Shown one piece after another: positions 16,104 through 27,868 of a stretch of 55,560 bases of DNA. Position numbers and translations under genes: made by a program. How positions within the stretch are numbered: position 1 is the first letter of the stretch; each line of letters opens with the position of its first letter. Source of the stretch: Enterobacter mori LMG 25706 (GTDB lineage Bacteria > Pseudomonadota > Gammaproteobacteria > Enterobacterales > Enterobacteriaceae); NCBI RefSeq assembly GCF_000211415.1, contig NZ_GL890776.1, forward strand, positions 1 to 55,560, given 5' to 3'. Under the pieces are notes generated by a model that saw only the letters and a program-made list of their open reading frames with translations, was not told the origin of the DNA and made no database searches.

Positions 16104-16811
16104 ATGGAACACCTCCCGGTTAAAACGACGCTGCGCATTGCCCTTGTTGGCGATTATAACGCTAATGTGGTTGCGCATCAGGCGATCCCACTGGCAATTG
16201 ACGATGCCGCTGCTGTACTGGATCTCACCGCCGATTATGACTGGCTTGCAACAACGGAGCTGACCAGTCCGGAAGACCTGGTAGGCTATGATGCCATCTG
16301 GCTGGTGCCTGCAAGTCCCTATAAGAACACCGAGGCGGCCTTCATCGCCGCACGCTACGCCCGTGAAAACAGTATTCCCTTCCTCGGGACCTGCGGTGGA
16401 TTCCAGCATGCATTGATTGAGTACGCGCGCAATGTGCTGGGCTGGAGCGATGCTGCTCACGCCGAAACGGATACCGAAGGGACGATGGTGATTGCGCCGC
16501 TGACCTGCTCGCTGGTGGAAAAAACCGATGCCATTGAACTGCGCAACAATACGCTCATCGCGAAAGCCTATGGAAAGCCGGAAATTGTAGAGGGTTATCA
16601 CTGCAACTATGGCGTGTCGCCAGAATTTGCGCAGGAGCTGGAGAGCGGTGATATGCGCGTGACGGGCTGGGACGAGCAGGGCGACATTCGCGCAGCCGAA
16701 CTGGTTACGCATCCGTTCTTTGTGATCACCTTATTCCAGCATGAACGTGCAGCGCTTGAAGGGCGTCCGGTGGTGCTGGTGCAGGCGATGCTGCGCGCGG
16801 CGCGCGGATAA
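16104..16811 (+). CDS. Stand-alone class I glutamine amidotransferase-like protein (CTP synthase C-terminal type)
   Basis: These 235 residues resemble the glutaminase domain of CTP synthase without the synthase part. The nucleophile elbow is FLGTCGGFQHA (Cys97), and the histidine region is VTHPFF (His203). CTP synthase has HPE there; here the glutamate is replaced by Phe, so the usual Cys-His-Glu triad is incomplete and glutaminase activity is doubtful. AAGGACTCCCTC precedes the ATG. The partner and substrate are unknown. It has no E. coli counterpart between yeaO and nimT. Confidence 0.75.
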   Translation: MEHLPVKTTLRIALVGDYNANVVAHQAIPLAIDDAAAVLDLTADYDWLATTELTSPEDLVGYDAIWLVPASPYKNTEAAFIAARYARENSIPFLGTCGGFQHALIEYARNVLGWSDAAHAETDTEGTMVIAPLTCSLVEKTDAIELRNNTLIAKAYGKPEIVEGYHCNYGVSPEFAQELESGDMRVTGWDEQGDIRAAELVTHPFFVITLFQHERAALEGRPVVLVQAMLRAARG

Positions 16812-16812
16812 A

Positions 16813-16842
16813 ACAAGGGCAGACTATCGGGTCTGCCCTTGT
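16813..16842. terminator. Shared terminator between the amidotransferase-like gene and nimT
   Basis: ACAAGGGCAGAC and GTCTGCCCTTGT form a perfect 12 bp stem with a 6-base loop exactly between two converging genes. Confidence 0.75.
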
Positions 16843-16844
16843 CA

Positions 16845-18032
16845 TTAGCGGGGTGTGATCTCCCGGTCACGCCCGGCAAGCACGCCGCAAACCGCCATCA
16901 CCGCGGCGGCCAGCGCGCAGGCCATCAGTGGAATGCGCCAGTCCCCGGCTGTGTCGTGAATTTTCCCCATCAGCGGTGGCCCGCAGGCGGCCAGCAGATA
17001 ACCAATCGACTGCGCCATACCGGATAACGCCGCCGCCTGGTGCGCAGAGCTGGCGCGCAGGCCGATGAAGGTCAGGCCGAGGATCATGGTCGCACCCGAG
17101 CCAAAGCCAAACACCAGCGTCCATATTACCGCCATGTCAGGCGCAAACCAGAACCCCGCCGCGCTCACCGCGCACATCAGTGCCACGATGCCGGCGATCC
17201 CGCGCTGATCCTTCAGGCGATGGAGGAGCAGTGGGATAGCAAGACCCGGCACGGCGGTGGCCAGCTGTAGCAGGCCGTGCATCGAACCTGCCTGTGTTTC
17301 ACTGTAGCCGTGACTGAGTAATATCGCCGGCAGCCAGCCGATGATCACGTAGTAAATCAGCGAGTTGATTCCCAGAAACAGAGTCACCTGCCAGGCAAGG
17401 GCAGAGCGCCAGATGGCGCGATTGTGCAACGCACCTGCGCCGGTCACGGTGGCGGCAGGGGTCTGACGCCACTGCGGCAGCCACAGCAGCAGGGCGACCA
17501 GCGGGAAGATCATCAGCATCAGCAGCGCGCCGTGCCAGCCCGCATCACCCAGCGCCAGGGGAACAATCAGCGCAGAGCCTAACGCAGCAGACGCCCCCAT
17601 TGTCAGGGAATACGCCCCGGTGAGCTTAGCCACCTGTCCCGGGAAGTCGCGCTTGATTAACCCCGGTAACAGCACATTGCCCAGTGCGATACCACAGCCG
17701 ATGACCGCCGTACCGATAAACAGCAGAGAGGCCGAAGGCAGGGAACGCACGCCAATTCCGGCGCAAATTAGCAGCAGGGCGAGAAACAGGCTGCGCTCCA
17801 TGCCGATACGGCGGGCGACACCTGCGGCGAGGGGAGAGATTAACGCGAATGCCAGCAGAGGCAGCGTGGTGAGCAAACCCGTTTGCGCGGTGGTTAAGCC
17901 GTAGTCCTGACGGATGGTGTCAAGCAGCGGCGCCGCCCCGGTAAAGGTGACGCGAAGCGTGGTGGCAATCATCAGGATGCCTGCAATCAGCAGCGCGCCG
18001 TGTTTTCCTGACGTTCGAATAGCTGTAGTCAT
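16845..18032 (-). CDS. nimT: MFS exporter NimT (CynX/NimT family)
   Basis: A 395-residue, 12-span major facilitator that matches E. coli NimT/YeaN (LIAGILMIATTLRVTFTGAA near the N-terminus, RASSAHQAAALSGMAQS in the C-half). NimT exports 2-nitroimidazole in E. coli. It is divergent from nimR, its AraC-type regulator, across about 100 bp. The C-terminal AGRDREI tail is conserved. Confidence 0.94.
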   Translation of the reverse strand: MTTAIRTSGKHGALLIAGILMIATTLRVTFTGAAPLLDTIRQDYGLTTAQTGLLTTLPLLAFALISPLAAGVARRIGMERSLFLALLLICAGIGVRSLPSASLLFIGTAVIGCGIALGNVLLPGLIKRDFPGQVAKLTGAYSLTMGASAALGSALIVPLALGDAGWHGALLMLMIFPLVALLLWLPQWRQTPAATVTGAGALHNRAIWRSALAWQVTLFLGINSLIYYVIIGWLPAILLSHGYSETQAGSMHGLLQLATAVPGLAIPLLLHRLKDQRGIAGIVALMCAVSAAGFWFAPDMAVIWTLVFGFGSGATMILGLTFIGLRASSAHQAAALSGMAQSIGYLLAACGPPLMGKIHDTAGDWRIPLMACALAAAVMAVCGVLAGRDREITPR

Positions 18033-18072
18033 TATGTTCTCATACGTTCAAGCGAGCGCACACAATACCGAT

Positions 18073-18089
18073 TTTCAGCCTGGTTGAAA
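18073..18089. promoter_or_regulatory. Candidate operator between nimT and nimR
   Basis: TTTCA and TGAAA flank seven bases at the middle of the 99 bp divergent intergenic region. NimR represses nimT and itself from this interval in E. coli; whether this palindrome is the site is inference. Confidence 0.35.
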
Positions 18090-18131
18090 TCAAGCTAAAA
18101 TGACAGTTTATCGCTAATATCGGACAACTTT

Positions 18132-18923
18132 ATGATCGGTCTTGGGTTGGATGGCTACGATCCGGATAGCCAGCACGACGCTGCGGTGGCGTTTCGCATC
18201 CGCGTGGTGGCTGAAGAACAGCATATTTCGCTGCATCATCACCGTAAAGGTCAGCTGATTCTGGCGCTGGGGGGCGCGATCACCTGCGATGTGGAAAACG
18301 CCATGCTGATGGTGCCGCCGCAGTATGCGGTATGGGTTCCGGGGGAGATGCCGCACAGCAATAAGGCCACGCCAGGCGCACAGCTGTGTTTCTTATTTAT
18401 TGAACCCGGCGCCGTCAGTTTGCCCGATCGCTGTTGCACCCTGAAAATCTCCCCGCTGGTGCGGGAACTTATTTTGTCGCTGGCGGATAAATCGCGTGAA
18501 GAGCTGCGCCTTGCGGCCACCTCGCGCCTTGTGGATGTCCTGTTTGACGAGTTACCGCTCCAGCGTCAGGAGCATCTGCAGTTGCCCGTGTCACCCCATC
18601 CTAAAATTCGGCTGATGAGCGAGAAGATGGCAGAAGAGCCTGCCGCCTGGCAAACGCTGGCGCAATGGGCGAGCCACTTTGCCATGAGCGAGCGCAACCT
18701 GGCGCGGCTGGTCGTAAAAGAGACGGGGTTAAGCTTCAGGCGCTGGCGACACCAGCTGCAGTTGATTGTCGCCTTGCAGTTGTTGATTGGCGGGAACTCC
18801 GTGCAGCAGGTGGCACAGTCACTGGGGTATGACTCTACCACCGCCTTTATTACCATGTTCAAGAAAGGGTTGGGGCAGACGCCTGCTCGCTATATTGCCA
18901 GCCTGACTACGACTTCCCAATAA
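18132..18923 (+). CDS. nimR: AraC-family regulator NimR
   Basis: 263 residues: an N-terminal cupin sensor ([20 protein letters not shown]) and a C-terminal double HTH ([20 protein letters not shown] and [20 protein letters not shown]). It corresponds to E. coli NimR/YeaM, which represses the divergent nimT and responds to 2-nitroimidazole. The 3' end overlaps the convergent yeaL by 17 bp. Confidence 0.93.
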   Translation: MIGLGLDGYDPDSQHDAAVAFRIRVVAEEQHISLHHHRKGQLILALGGAITCDVENAMLMVPPQYAVWVPGEMPHSNKATPGAQLCFLFIEPGAVSLPDRCCTLKISPLVRELILSLADKSREELRLAATSRLVDVLFDELPLQRQEHLQLPVSPHPKIRLMSEKMAEEPAAWQTLAQWASHFAMSERNLARLVVKETGLSFRRWRHQLQLIVALQLLIGGNSVQQVAQSLGYDSTTAFITMFKKGLGQTPARYIASLTTTSQ

Positions 18924-19353
18924 ACAGCGAAACCAGCCCGGCGGCAATCAGCGGCCCCACCGGCACGCCGCGGAACAGCGCTACGCCGAGCACGGTGCCT
19001 ACCAGCAGGCCCGCCACCAGCGAGGGCTGGCTGCTCATCAGCGTCACGCCGCGTCCACCCAGCCACGAGACAAAAACACCCACCGCGATCGCCACCAGCG
19101 ATTTCCAGTTCATGAACGAATGCAGCAGTGTCGAGGCGGGAAGCGTGCCGCTGGCGATCGGAGCCATCACGCCAATGGTCAAAATGATAATCCCGATGGT
19201 GAGGCCTTGTTTTTCTATCCACGGGAAAAAGGTATTGAGCGGGGTCACGCGCACAATAATTAGCACCAGAATCGAGATGGCGACCGTGGTGTTATGGCTG
19301 ACAAAGCCGAGCGCGGCGAGTGCCAGGAGAATGAGCAGAGTAGGGTCAAACAT
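18907..19353 (-). CDS. yeaL: DUF441 membrane protein YeaL
   Basis: A 148-residue protein with about four to five transmembrane helices, nearly identical to E. coli YeaL ([40 protein letters not shown]). Its function is unknown. It ends inside the 3' end of nimR, so the two mRNAs overlap antisense at their ends. Confidence 0.95.
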   Translation of the reverse strand: MFDPTLLILLALAALGFVSHNTTVAISILVLIIVRVTPLNTFFPWIEKQGLTIGIIILTIGVMAPIASGTLPASTLLHSFMNWKSLVAIAVGVFVSWLGGRGVTLMSSQPSLVAGLLVGTVLGVALFRGVPVGPLIAAGLVSLFIGKS

Positions 19354-19498
19354 AGGGAATCCTTGCCAAAATAATTAACCTGCTTACTGTACGCGCAAAC
19401 GCGATGCAGGACAGTTTTAAAAAGATTTTGTTGTTGTCATAACCTTGTCATTTACGCGGATTAAAACGGAGGCAGATATCGCAAAAGGGGTCGCCATC

Positions 19499-19603
19499 AT
19501 GAACGATCACATGTTTGTTGAAACGCTGATTATCTCCTCATCGTTTTTCGCTATTGCCGTGATTCTCGTCGCCTCCGTACTGTTTCTGGAAAGAAAAGGC
19601 TGA
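19499..19603 (+). CDS. yoaI: Small membrane protein YoaI
   Basis: A 34-residue single-span protein ([20 protein letters not shown]...) matching E. coli YoaI (remembered as [20 protein letters not shown]...). It lies between yeaL and yeaK exactly as in E. coli, where it is an expressed membrane small protein; translational control by the sRNA OmrB is reported there. A purine-rich AAAAGGGG lies about 9 bp before the ATG. Confidence 0.92.
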   Translation: MNDHMFVETLIISSSFFAIAVILVASVLFLERKG

Positions 19604-19624
19604 CGGGGGCGTCAGCCTTAGCGG

Positions 19625-20125
19625 TTACGCTTTATGGAAGGTCACCAGCTCAGGACGGGCGATGCGCAGGTAATCCTGGGTATCCATAATGACGGATTTC
19701 TCCAGCAGGCCAGCGTTAAACGCGATCTCGTCGAAGCGCTCGAACAGCAGCGGGTCGGCCACCAGCGCCAGGTCAGGATGGAAGCTAAAGGGCGGGATAG
19801 CGCCGAAAACGCAGGCGGTCAGGGTATCGACTTCCGCCGGGCTGGCGAGCGAGGCCTTAAGCCCGCCAAAATGGCTGGCAAGCTTGCTCAGGTCGGCCTG
19901 CAGGTCGGCGGCCAGAATCGCCAGAACGTGTTTTTTTACGCCGTTGCCTTTCACTTTGCACACCAGCGCTTTTGCGCCTTGTCTCAGATCGGTCCCGCGA
20001 ATTTCACTTACCGCTTCACATTTCCCCACTGCCTCATGCTCCATCACCCGAAACCGCGCGCCCTGCCCGGTAAGTAAGGTAATCAGTTGCTGGTGAGTTG
20101 CCGTCCCAATAACATCTTCAGACAT
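19625..20125 (-). CDS. yeaK: YbaK/ProX-type aminoacyl-tRNA deacylase YeaK
   Basis: A 166-residue stand-alone editing domain matching E. coli YeaK (EAVGKCEAVSEIRGT; GAIPPFSFHPDLALVADPLL). Such proteins hydrolyse mischarged tRNA in trans; the lysine in ALVCKVKGN corresponds to the family's catalytic lysine. The N-terminus (MSEDVIGTATHQQ) differs slightly from E. coli. The E. coli neighbours yeaI and yeaJ are absent between yeaK and yeaH. Confidence 0.92.
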   Translation of the reverse strand: MSEDVIGTATHQQLITLLTGQGARFRVMEHEAVGKCEAVSEIRGTDLRQGAKALVCKVKGNGVKKHVLAILAADLQADLSKLASHFGGLKASLASPAEVDTLTACVFGAIPPFSFHPDLALVADPLLFERFDEIAFNAGLLEKSVIMDTQDYLRIARPELVTFHKA

Positions 20126-20224
20126 AACGATTTTCCCGGTAATAAACCCATTTATAGCTTGCTACATTATCACGGGATGAACGGGGTCGAAAGAAAACAG
20201 CCAGCGGATTCGCTGGCTGCTGGG

Positions 20225-21574
<1,350 letters not shown>

Positions 21575-21581
21575 ACTTGTT

Positions 21582-23516
21582 TTAAGACGATTTGCGCACG
21601 CGCAGGTACCATTCGCAGAGCAGGCGGACCTGTTTGCGGGTATAGCCTTTCTCCATCATACGGTCGACAAAATCGTCGTGCTTTTTCTGCTCGTCGGTTG
21701 AGGTTTTGGCGTTAAACGAGATAACCGGCAACAGCTCTTCGGTATTGGAGAACATTTTTTTCTCAATGACCGTGCGCAGTTTTTCGTAGCTGGTCCAGTT
21801 CGGGTTACGCCCGTTGTTATGCGCTCTGGCGCGCAGGACGAAGTTGACAATCTCATTACGGAAGTCTTTCGGGTTGCTGATACCGGCAGGCTTCTCAATT
21901 TTTTCCAGTTCCGCGTTCAGGGATTCACGGTCAAACAGCTGGCCGGTATCCGGGTCGCGGTACTCCTGATCCTGGATCCAGAAGTCAGCATAGGTGACAT
22001 AACGGTCGAAAATGTTCTGCCCGTATTCTGAATAGGATTCCAGGTAGGCGGTCTGGATCTCTTTGCCAATGAACTCGGCGTATTTCGGGATCAGGTAGCC
22101 TTTCAGGAACTCAAGGTAGCGTTCAGCGTGCTCCTGCGGGAACTGCTCGCGCTCGATTTGCTGCTCCAGGACGTAGAACAGATGCACTGGGTTGGCCGCC
22201 ACTTCCGCATGGTCAAAGTTAAAGACACGGGAGAGGATCTTAAACGCGAAACGCGTGGACAGACCGTTCATCCCCTCGTCGACGCCAGCGTAATCGCGGT
22301 ACTCCTGATAGGACTTCGCTTTCGGGTCGGTGTCCTTCAGGCTTTCACCATCATAGACGCGCATTTTCGAGTAGATGCTGGAGTTTTCTGGCTCTTTCAG
22401 GCGCGACAGAATGGAGAAGCGAGACAGCGTTTCCAGCGTTCCCGGTGCGCAAGGTGCGTGCACCAGCTCACTGTGGTTAAGCAGTTTCTCGTAAATTTTG
22501 ATCTCTTCCGAGATCCGCAGGCAATAAGGCACTTTGACAATGTAAACACGGTCGAGGAACGCCTCATTGTTTTTGTTATTACGGAAGGTGACCCACTCAG
22601 ATTCGTTGGAGTGCGCCAGAATGATGCCGTTAAACGGCAGGGCGGAAATACCTTCCGTCCCGTTGTAGTTCCCTTCCTGGGTGGCAGTCAGCAGCGGATG
22701 CAGCACTTTAATCGGTGCTTTAAACATCTCGACGAACTCCATAATCCCCTGGTTTGCACGGCACAGGGCGCCGGAGTAGCCATAGGCATCCGGGTCGTTT
22801 TGCGCGTGATGTTCCAGCTTACGGATATCGACTTTACCGACCAGGGCCGAAATATCCTGGTTGTTCTCGTCGCCGGGTTCCGTTTTGGCGATGGCAATCT
22901 GTTCCAGAATTGACGGCCAGACTTTGACGACGCGGAATTTGGTAATATCGCCACCAAACTCGTGCAGGCGTTTTGCCGCCCACGGTGACATAATCGTGCC
23001 GAGATAGCGGTGCGGGATGCCAAACTCTTTATCAAGGATCTGCGCATCTTCCTGCGGATTAAACAGGCACAGCGGATGGTCATTGACCGGGCTGCGTTCC
23101 CCGTTGGCACTCAGCACGTAAATCGGCACGCGTTGCATCAGCGCTTTAAGGCGCTCGGCAAGCGACGATTTACCGCCACCCACAGGACCCAGTAAATAGA
23201 GGATCTGCTTCTTCTCTTCCAGACCCTGAGCAGCATGCTTCAGGTAGGAGACGATCTGCTCGATGGCATCTTCCATGCCATAGAACTCTTCAAACGCCGG
23301 ATATCGGGCGACGACCCGATTCGAAAAGAGACGGGAAAGCCGTGGCTCCAGGGCAGTATCAACCATGTTAGGCTCACCAATAGCCATCAATAGCCGTTCT
23401 GCCGCATTGGCATAGGCACTGCGATCTTGCCGACAAATGGTAAGAAACTCCTGCAGTGTGAACTCTTCGTCCTTGGCAGCTTCGTAGCGCTGGCGATAGT
23501 GATCGAATATATTCAT
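21582..23516 (-). CDS. yeaG: PrkA-type serine protein kinase YeaG
   Basis: 644 residues, the same length as E. coli YeaG. An AAA-like N-terminal domain has Walker A GPVGGGKSS (110-118), followed by the PrkA C-terminal kinase domain. In E. coli YeaG is needed for adaptation to sustained nitrogen starvation and affects RpoS. It is the first gene of yeaGH. A sigma-54 promoter lies about 100 bp upstream. Confidence 0.96.
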   Translation of the reverse strand: MNIFDHYRQRYEAAKDEEFTLQEFLTICRQDRSAYANAAERLLMAIGEPNMVDTALEPRLSRLFSNRVVARYPAFEEFYGMEDAIEQIVSYLKHAAQGLEEKKQILYLLGPVGGGKSSLAERLKALMQRVPIYVLSANGERSPVNDHPLCLFNPQEDAQILDKEFGIPHRYLGTIMSPWAAKRLHEFGGDITKFRVVKVWPSILEQIAIAKTEPGDENNQDISALVGKVDIRKLEHHAQNDPDAYGYSGALCRANQGIMEFVEMFKAPIKVLHPLLTATQEGNYNGTEGISALPFNGIILAHSNESEWVTFRNNKNNEAFLDRVYIVKVPYCLRISEEIKIYEKLLNHSELVHAPCAPGTLETLSRFSILSRLKEPENSSIYSKMRVYDGESLKDTDPKAKSYQEYRDYAGVDEGMNGLSTRFAFKILSRVFNFDHAEVAANPVHLFYVLEQQIEREQFPQEHAERYLEFLKGYLIPKYAEFIGKEIQTAYLESYSEYGQNIFDRYVTYADFWIQDQEYRDPDTGQLFDRESLNAELEKIEKPAGISNPKDFRNEIVNFVLRARAHNNGRNPNWTSYEKLRTVIEKKMFSNTEELLPVISFNAKTSTDEQKKHDDFVDRMMEKGYTRKQVRLLCEWYLRVRKSS

Positions 23517-23614
23517 GGCATGCCGTCCTTTCGTTTTTTAGCACAGGATAAGAGCCGTTCGTATGAGTAGTGGAGGCTCCCGGAAGAGAATTTCTCGCAC
23601 CTCACTGCCAGAGC

Positions 23615-23630
23615 AGCAACCTGTGTGCCA
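23615..23630 (-). promoter_or_regulatory. Sigma-54 promoter of yeaGH
   Basis: The minus strand reads TGGCACACAGGTTGCT. The GG and GC elements are separated by exactly 10 bp and match TGGCAC-N5-TTGC fully. This agrees with NtrC/RpoN control of yeaGH in E. coli. No clear pair of NtrC enhancer half-sites was found in the AT-rich 23631-23949, which also carries the mipA promoter. Confidence 0.85.
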
Positions 23631-23949
23631 GGTCAGACGCTAAGAAGTGCGGGGGTGTGCAGCAAAATCTCTTCTTAAATTAAAGCGTAGATGGCATTTG
23701 CAAAACTTGCATGCTGAGAAAATCTAATTTCAATGACATATCAATAACTCATCCAAAAATTCCCACGTGCGTAATAAGGCGAAGCCGCGTTTTTCATTCA
23801 GGGTTCACATAAATGAAAGCAGCCTGTCATCTGAAAAGTAAAAAATAACGGGTTAATCAGACTCATTAGTCAGCAAAAAATTTTGGGATGAACGGGAATG
23901 GCGGTTACACTTCACCCGCTGATTATTTGACTACAGGAAAGAATGGATT

Positions 23950-24696
23950 GTGACCAAACTCAAACTTCTGGCATTGGGCATCCTTGCCGCTACCGCAGTG
24001 AACACCGCACAGGCAGAAAGTCAGTGGACTGTTGGCGCGGGCGCGGGTGTCATTAACAGCCCGTACAAACAGTATGACCGCGACGTGTATCCCGTTCCCG
24101 TTGTCACCTATGAAGGCGATAACTTCTGGTTCCGTGGCCTGGGCGGCGGCTACTATCTGTGGAACGATACGGCTGACAAGCTGTCGATCATGGCGTATTA
24201 CGACCCGACGCACTTCAAGCCAGGCGACAGCGACAGCAACGCGCTTCGCCAACTGGACAAGCGCAGAAGCTCGCTGATGGCGGGTCTTTCTTACGTACAT
24301 AATACCCAGTACGGCTTCCTGCGTACTGCGCTGGCGGCGGATACGCTCGACAACAGCAACGGCTTTATCTGGGATCTGGCGTGGCTTTATCGCTACACCA
24401 ACGGCGCGCTGACGCTGACGCCGGGCATTGGTGTGCAGTACAGCAGCGAGAACTACAACGACTACTATTACGGCGTCTCTAAAGCTGAATCTCGCCGTAG
24501 CGGTTTGAAAAGCTACAGCGCGGATGATGGCTGGGATCCGTACCTGGAGCTGACCGCGAGCTATAACTTCCTGGGTGACTGGAACGTTTACGGTACTGGC
24601 CGTTACTCCCGCCTGAGTGATGAAATCAAAGATAGCCCGATGGTCGACAAATCCTGGTCAGGCCTCTTCTCTGTGGGTGTGACCTACAAGTTCTGA
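23950..24696 (+). CDS. mipA: MipA/OmpV family outer-membrane protein
   Basis: A 248-residue precursor with a signal peptide cleaved after about residue 22 (NTAQA-ESQW). It matches E. coli MipA, including FWFRGLGGGYYLWND, TLDNSNG and the C-terminal phenylalanine typical of beta-barrels. E. coli MipA scaffolds MltA and PBP1b. The start is GTG at 23950 after AGGAA; the ATG at 23943 is out of frame. Confidence 0.94.
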   Translation: MTKLKLLALGILAATAVNTAQAESQWTVGAGAGVINSPYKQYDRDVYPVPVVTYEGDNFWFRGLGGGYYLWNDTADKLSIMAYYDPTHFKPGDSDSNALRQLDKRRSSLMAGLSYVHNTQYGFLRTALAADTLDNSNGFIWDLAWLYRYTNGALTLTPGIGVQYSSENYNDYYYGVSKAESRRSGLKSYSADDGWDPYLELTASYNFLGDWNVYGTGRYSRLSDEIKDSPMVDKSWSGLFSVGVTYKF

Positions 24697-24730
24697 GTGT
24701 GCATCATTAGCGTGCATTCTGTGCATCAAA

Positions 24731-24756
24731 ACGGGGCGCTATGCGCCCCGTTTGTT
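24731..24756 (+). terminator. mipA terminator
   Basis: ACGGGGCGC and GCGCCCCGT with a TAT loop, then a T-rich run. It also faces the convergent yeaD. Confidence 0.85.
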
Positions 24757-24780
24757 TTATTTTGGTGCAACAGAACAGTG

Positions 24781-25665
24781 TTAACGCTTCACAATCTTAA
24801 TTGTCTGTCCTAAACGAGAGGGCTTTTCTTCGCTTGCTTTTTGCGGCGTGCTCACGCAGGCGGTTTCTACGCAAACAAAGGTTTTATAACCGTCATCCGT
24901 TACGTCCGCCATGCTGACAGAAAGCGCCGGGCCTGGGTTCCAGCCGACTACGTCGCTGTGATGGCGATGAACCACTTCAATACCGCGATTCAGGGCACCG
25001 TCATGGATCACGCTGCATGCTTCCGGATGCAGGTAAACGCGGTCGGTACGGTCAGGGAACGTTTGCACCCCGTCGCTCAGCTTGCCTTCCTTCGCGTTAT
25101 CCACCTTGTCGATAAAGGTATCACCAAGACCGCTCACTTTTACCGCGCTAATATCACCCACGTTGAAATAGGTGTGCAGGGCTGACGTGGTTTCAAACTC
25201 GCCATGGGCTTCCAGCTCAATTTCGCAGGTTTTCGCCAGCTTGAAGCGGGCATAAAGGGTGAAATCGTGCGGCCACAGGGCGCTAGTTTCATCGTTTGCC
25301 TGCAGTTCAAAGGTCAGCACCGCGCCGTTATCATCTTCGTTGTGTGCTTTCAGCGTCCACTGTTGATTACGGGCAAAACCGTGAGACGGCAAACCCGGTT
25401 GTGCGGAAGGGCCAAACCACGGCCAGCAGATCGGCACGCCGCCACGGATAGCTGCTCCTTTTTTGAATGAGGTCGCATCGCTCAGCCATAAGCCTTCCAC
25501 TTCTCCTTCCGGTTTCCAGGAGAGCAGGTGAGCGCCGTTCAGCGCCACGGATGCTTTTACGCGCGGATGGTCTACAACGATAATATCAGCACCGTCGATC
25601 TGACGGCGGGAGAGCACAGGGGTAAGTTGTTCGACTACCGGAAGTGCAAAAATTTTATTAATCAT
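24781..25665 (-). CDS. yeaD: Glucose-6-phosphate 1-epimerase (hexose-6-phosphate mutarotase) YeaD
   Basis: 294 residues starting MINKIFALPVVEQL, the same length as E. coli YeaD. The galactose-mutarotase fold shows RGGVPICWPWFGP and the catalytic histidine/glutamate regions ALHTYFNVG and FVCVETACVSTP. It interconverts alpha and beta hexose-6-phosphates. It is downstream of gapA on the same strand, separated by a terminator, so read-through co-expression with glycolysis is possible. The 21 extra upstream codons of the frame lie in that terminator and are excluded. Confidence 0.94.
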   Translation of the reverse strand: MINKIFALPVVEQLTPVLSRRQIDGADIIVVDHPRVKASVALNGAHLLSWKPEGEVEGLWLSDATSFKKGAAIRGGVPICWPWFGPSAQPGLPSHGFARNQQWTLKAHNEDDNGAVLTFELQANDETSALWPHDFTLYARFKLAKTCEIELEAHGEFETTSALHTYFNVGDISAVKVSGLGDTFIDKVDNAKEGKLSDGVQTFPDRTDRVYLHPEACSVIHDGALNRGIEVVHRHHSDVVGWNPGPALSVSMADVTDDGYKTFVCVETACVSTPQKASEEKPSRLGQTIKIVKR

Positions 25666-25693
25666 TAAGCAATCCTCTGTCTTAAAACAATAA

Positions 25694-25717
25694 AAAAGGC
25701 GACCGAAGTCGCCTTTT
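25694..25717 (-). terminator. gapA terminator with UUCG-type loop
   Basis: Arms AAAAGGCGAC and GTCGCCTTTT enclose a CGAA loop, which on the gapA strand reads TTCG, a very stable tetraloop, followed by T residues. Confidence 0.9.
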
Positions 25718-25738
25718 GGATCAAACACTCATCTCAAC

Positions 25739-26746
<1,008 letters not shown>

Positions 26747-26941
26747 CTATTTGTTAGTGAATAAAAGGTTGCCTGTAAAATTACAAAAACCTTACGCAGC
26801 GTCAAGCGGAATCGTGTCAATCATTGCGACAAATCAATCCTGTGACTAACGTTTGTGCGACTGACTCGCCTCACTTTCCCTTTGAGCTAGCAACCACATG
26901 GGGGCTGCGGCCGGAATTTTAAAGGCCTCGCAGGATAAAAA

Positions 26942-26957
26942 TGTGAAACAGATCACA
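26942..26957. promoter_or_regulatory. CRP site between gapA and msrB
   Basis: TGTGA-AACAGA-TCACA matches both half-sites perfectly, about 215 bp before the gapA start and 125 bp before msrB. E. coli gapA is CRP-dependent. The rest of 26735-27075 holds the multiple gapA promoters known in E. coli and no gene. Confidence 0.65.
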
Positions 26958-27075
26958 ATTGCCTGACCGCCTTTTCGCGACACATAAGTTTAGAACAAAA
27001 GTGCACGCAAGGGTGTTAATGTTTTGTTAGAATTCGGGTCAGAAGATGTCTGTTTCTACAGCGAGATGTAAGCAT

Positions 27076-27489
27076 ATGTCGAACCAACGTAACCCCGACG
27101 ATTTGAAAAAAAACCTCACAGAAATGCAGTTTTACGTGACGCAGAACCACGGAACGGAACCGCCATTCACCGGGCGTTTACTGCACAACAAACGAGACGG
27201 CGTCTACCACTGTCTGGTGTGCGATGCGCCGCTGTTTAATTCGCAAACAAAATATGATTCAGGCTGTGGCTGGCCAAGCTTTTACGAGCCGGTGAGCGAT
27301 GACGCGATCCGCTATCTGACGGACTCCTCGCACGGCATGGTACGCACTGAGATTCGTTGCGGAAACTGTGATGCGCACCTCGGGCATGTCTTCCCTGATG
27401 GGCCTCAGCCAACGGGTGAGCGTTTTTGCGTGAATTCAGCCTCGTTAAGCTTCACTGATGACGAAAATGGCGATCACACTAAAGGTTGA
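27076..27489 (+). CDS. msrB: Peptide-methionine (R)-S-oxide reductase
   Basis: It reduces methionine-R-sulfoxide in proteins. The start at [12 protein letters not shown] gives 137 residues, the E. coli length; the frame is open ten codons upstream. Zinc cysteines are C46/C49 and C95/C98, and the catalytic cysteine is C118 in [11 protein letters not shown]. yeaC follows 41 bp downstream. Confidence 0.96.
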   Translation: MSNQRNPDDLKKNLTEMQFYVTQNHGTEPPFTGRLLHNKRDGVYHCLVCDAPLFNSQTKYDSGCGWPSFYEPVSDDAIRYLTDSSHGMVRTEIRCGNCDAHLGHVFPDGPQPTGERFCVNSASLSFTDDENGDHTKG

Positions 27490-27530
27490 AAAATCGATTC
27501 AGCAAATTATTCCTTTAAAAGGGAGACATC

Positions 27531-27809
27531 ATGAATATTGATGACATGATTAGCGGTATGACACCGGAGGTTTATCAGCGTCTGGTGACGGCCGTTGAAC
27601 TGGGAAAATGGCCAGATGGTGTGGCGCTCACCCCGGAGCAAAAAGAGAACAGTCTGCAGCTGGTGATGTTATGGCAGGCGCGCAACAACACTGACGCGCA
27701 GCACATGACTATCGATACCAAAGGCCAGATGGTGATGAAAAGCAAGCGCGAGCTGAAAGAAGACTTCGGCATCACGCCGAAGCCGATTGCGACCATGAAA
27801 ATGCAATAA
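27531..27809 (+). CDS. yeaC: DUF1315 family protein YeaC
   Basis: A 92-residue soluble protein matching E. coli YeaC in position and family (PEVYQRLVTAVELGKWPDG; LTPEQKENSLQLVMLWQARN). The function is unknown. AAAGGGAGACATC gives a strong ribosome site. It is probably co-transcribed with msrB. Confidence 0.9.
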   Translation: MNIDDMISGMTPEVYQRLVTAVELGKWPDGVALTPEQKENSLQLVMLWQARNNTDAQHMTIDTKGQMVMKSKRELKEDFGITPKPIATMKMQ

Positions 27810-27820
27810 CGGTGCGGGTT

Positions 27821-27857
27821 GATGCCCTCACCGAACCCTCTCTCACGGGGAGAGGGC
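27821..27857. repeat. Dispersed GC-rich hairpin repeat between yeaC and the chitinase
   Basis: GATGCCCTCACC is followed by CCCTCTC and GAGAGGG arms. The same GATGCCCTCACC unit recurs twice at the right end of the window, so it is a dispersed enterobacterial intergenic repeat (box C-like). Here it can end both converging transcripts. Confidence 0.65.
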
Positions 27858-27868
27858 TTGATGTCTTA

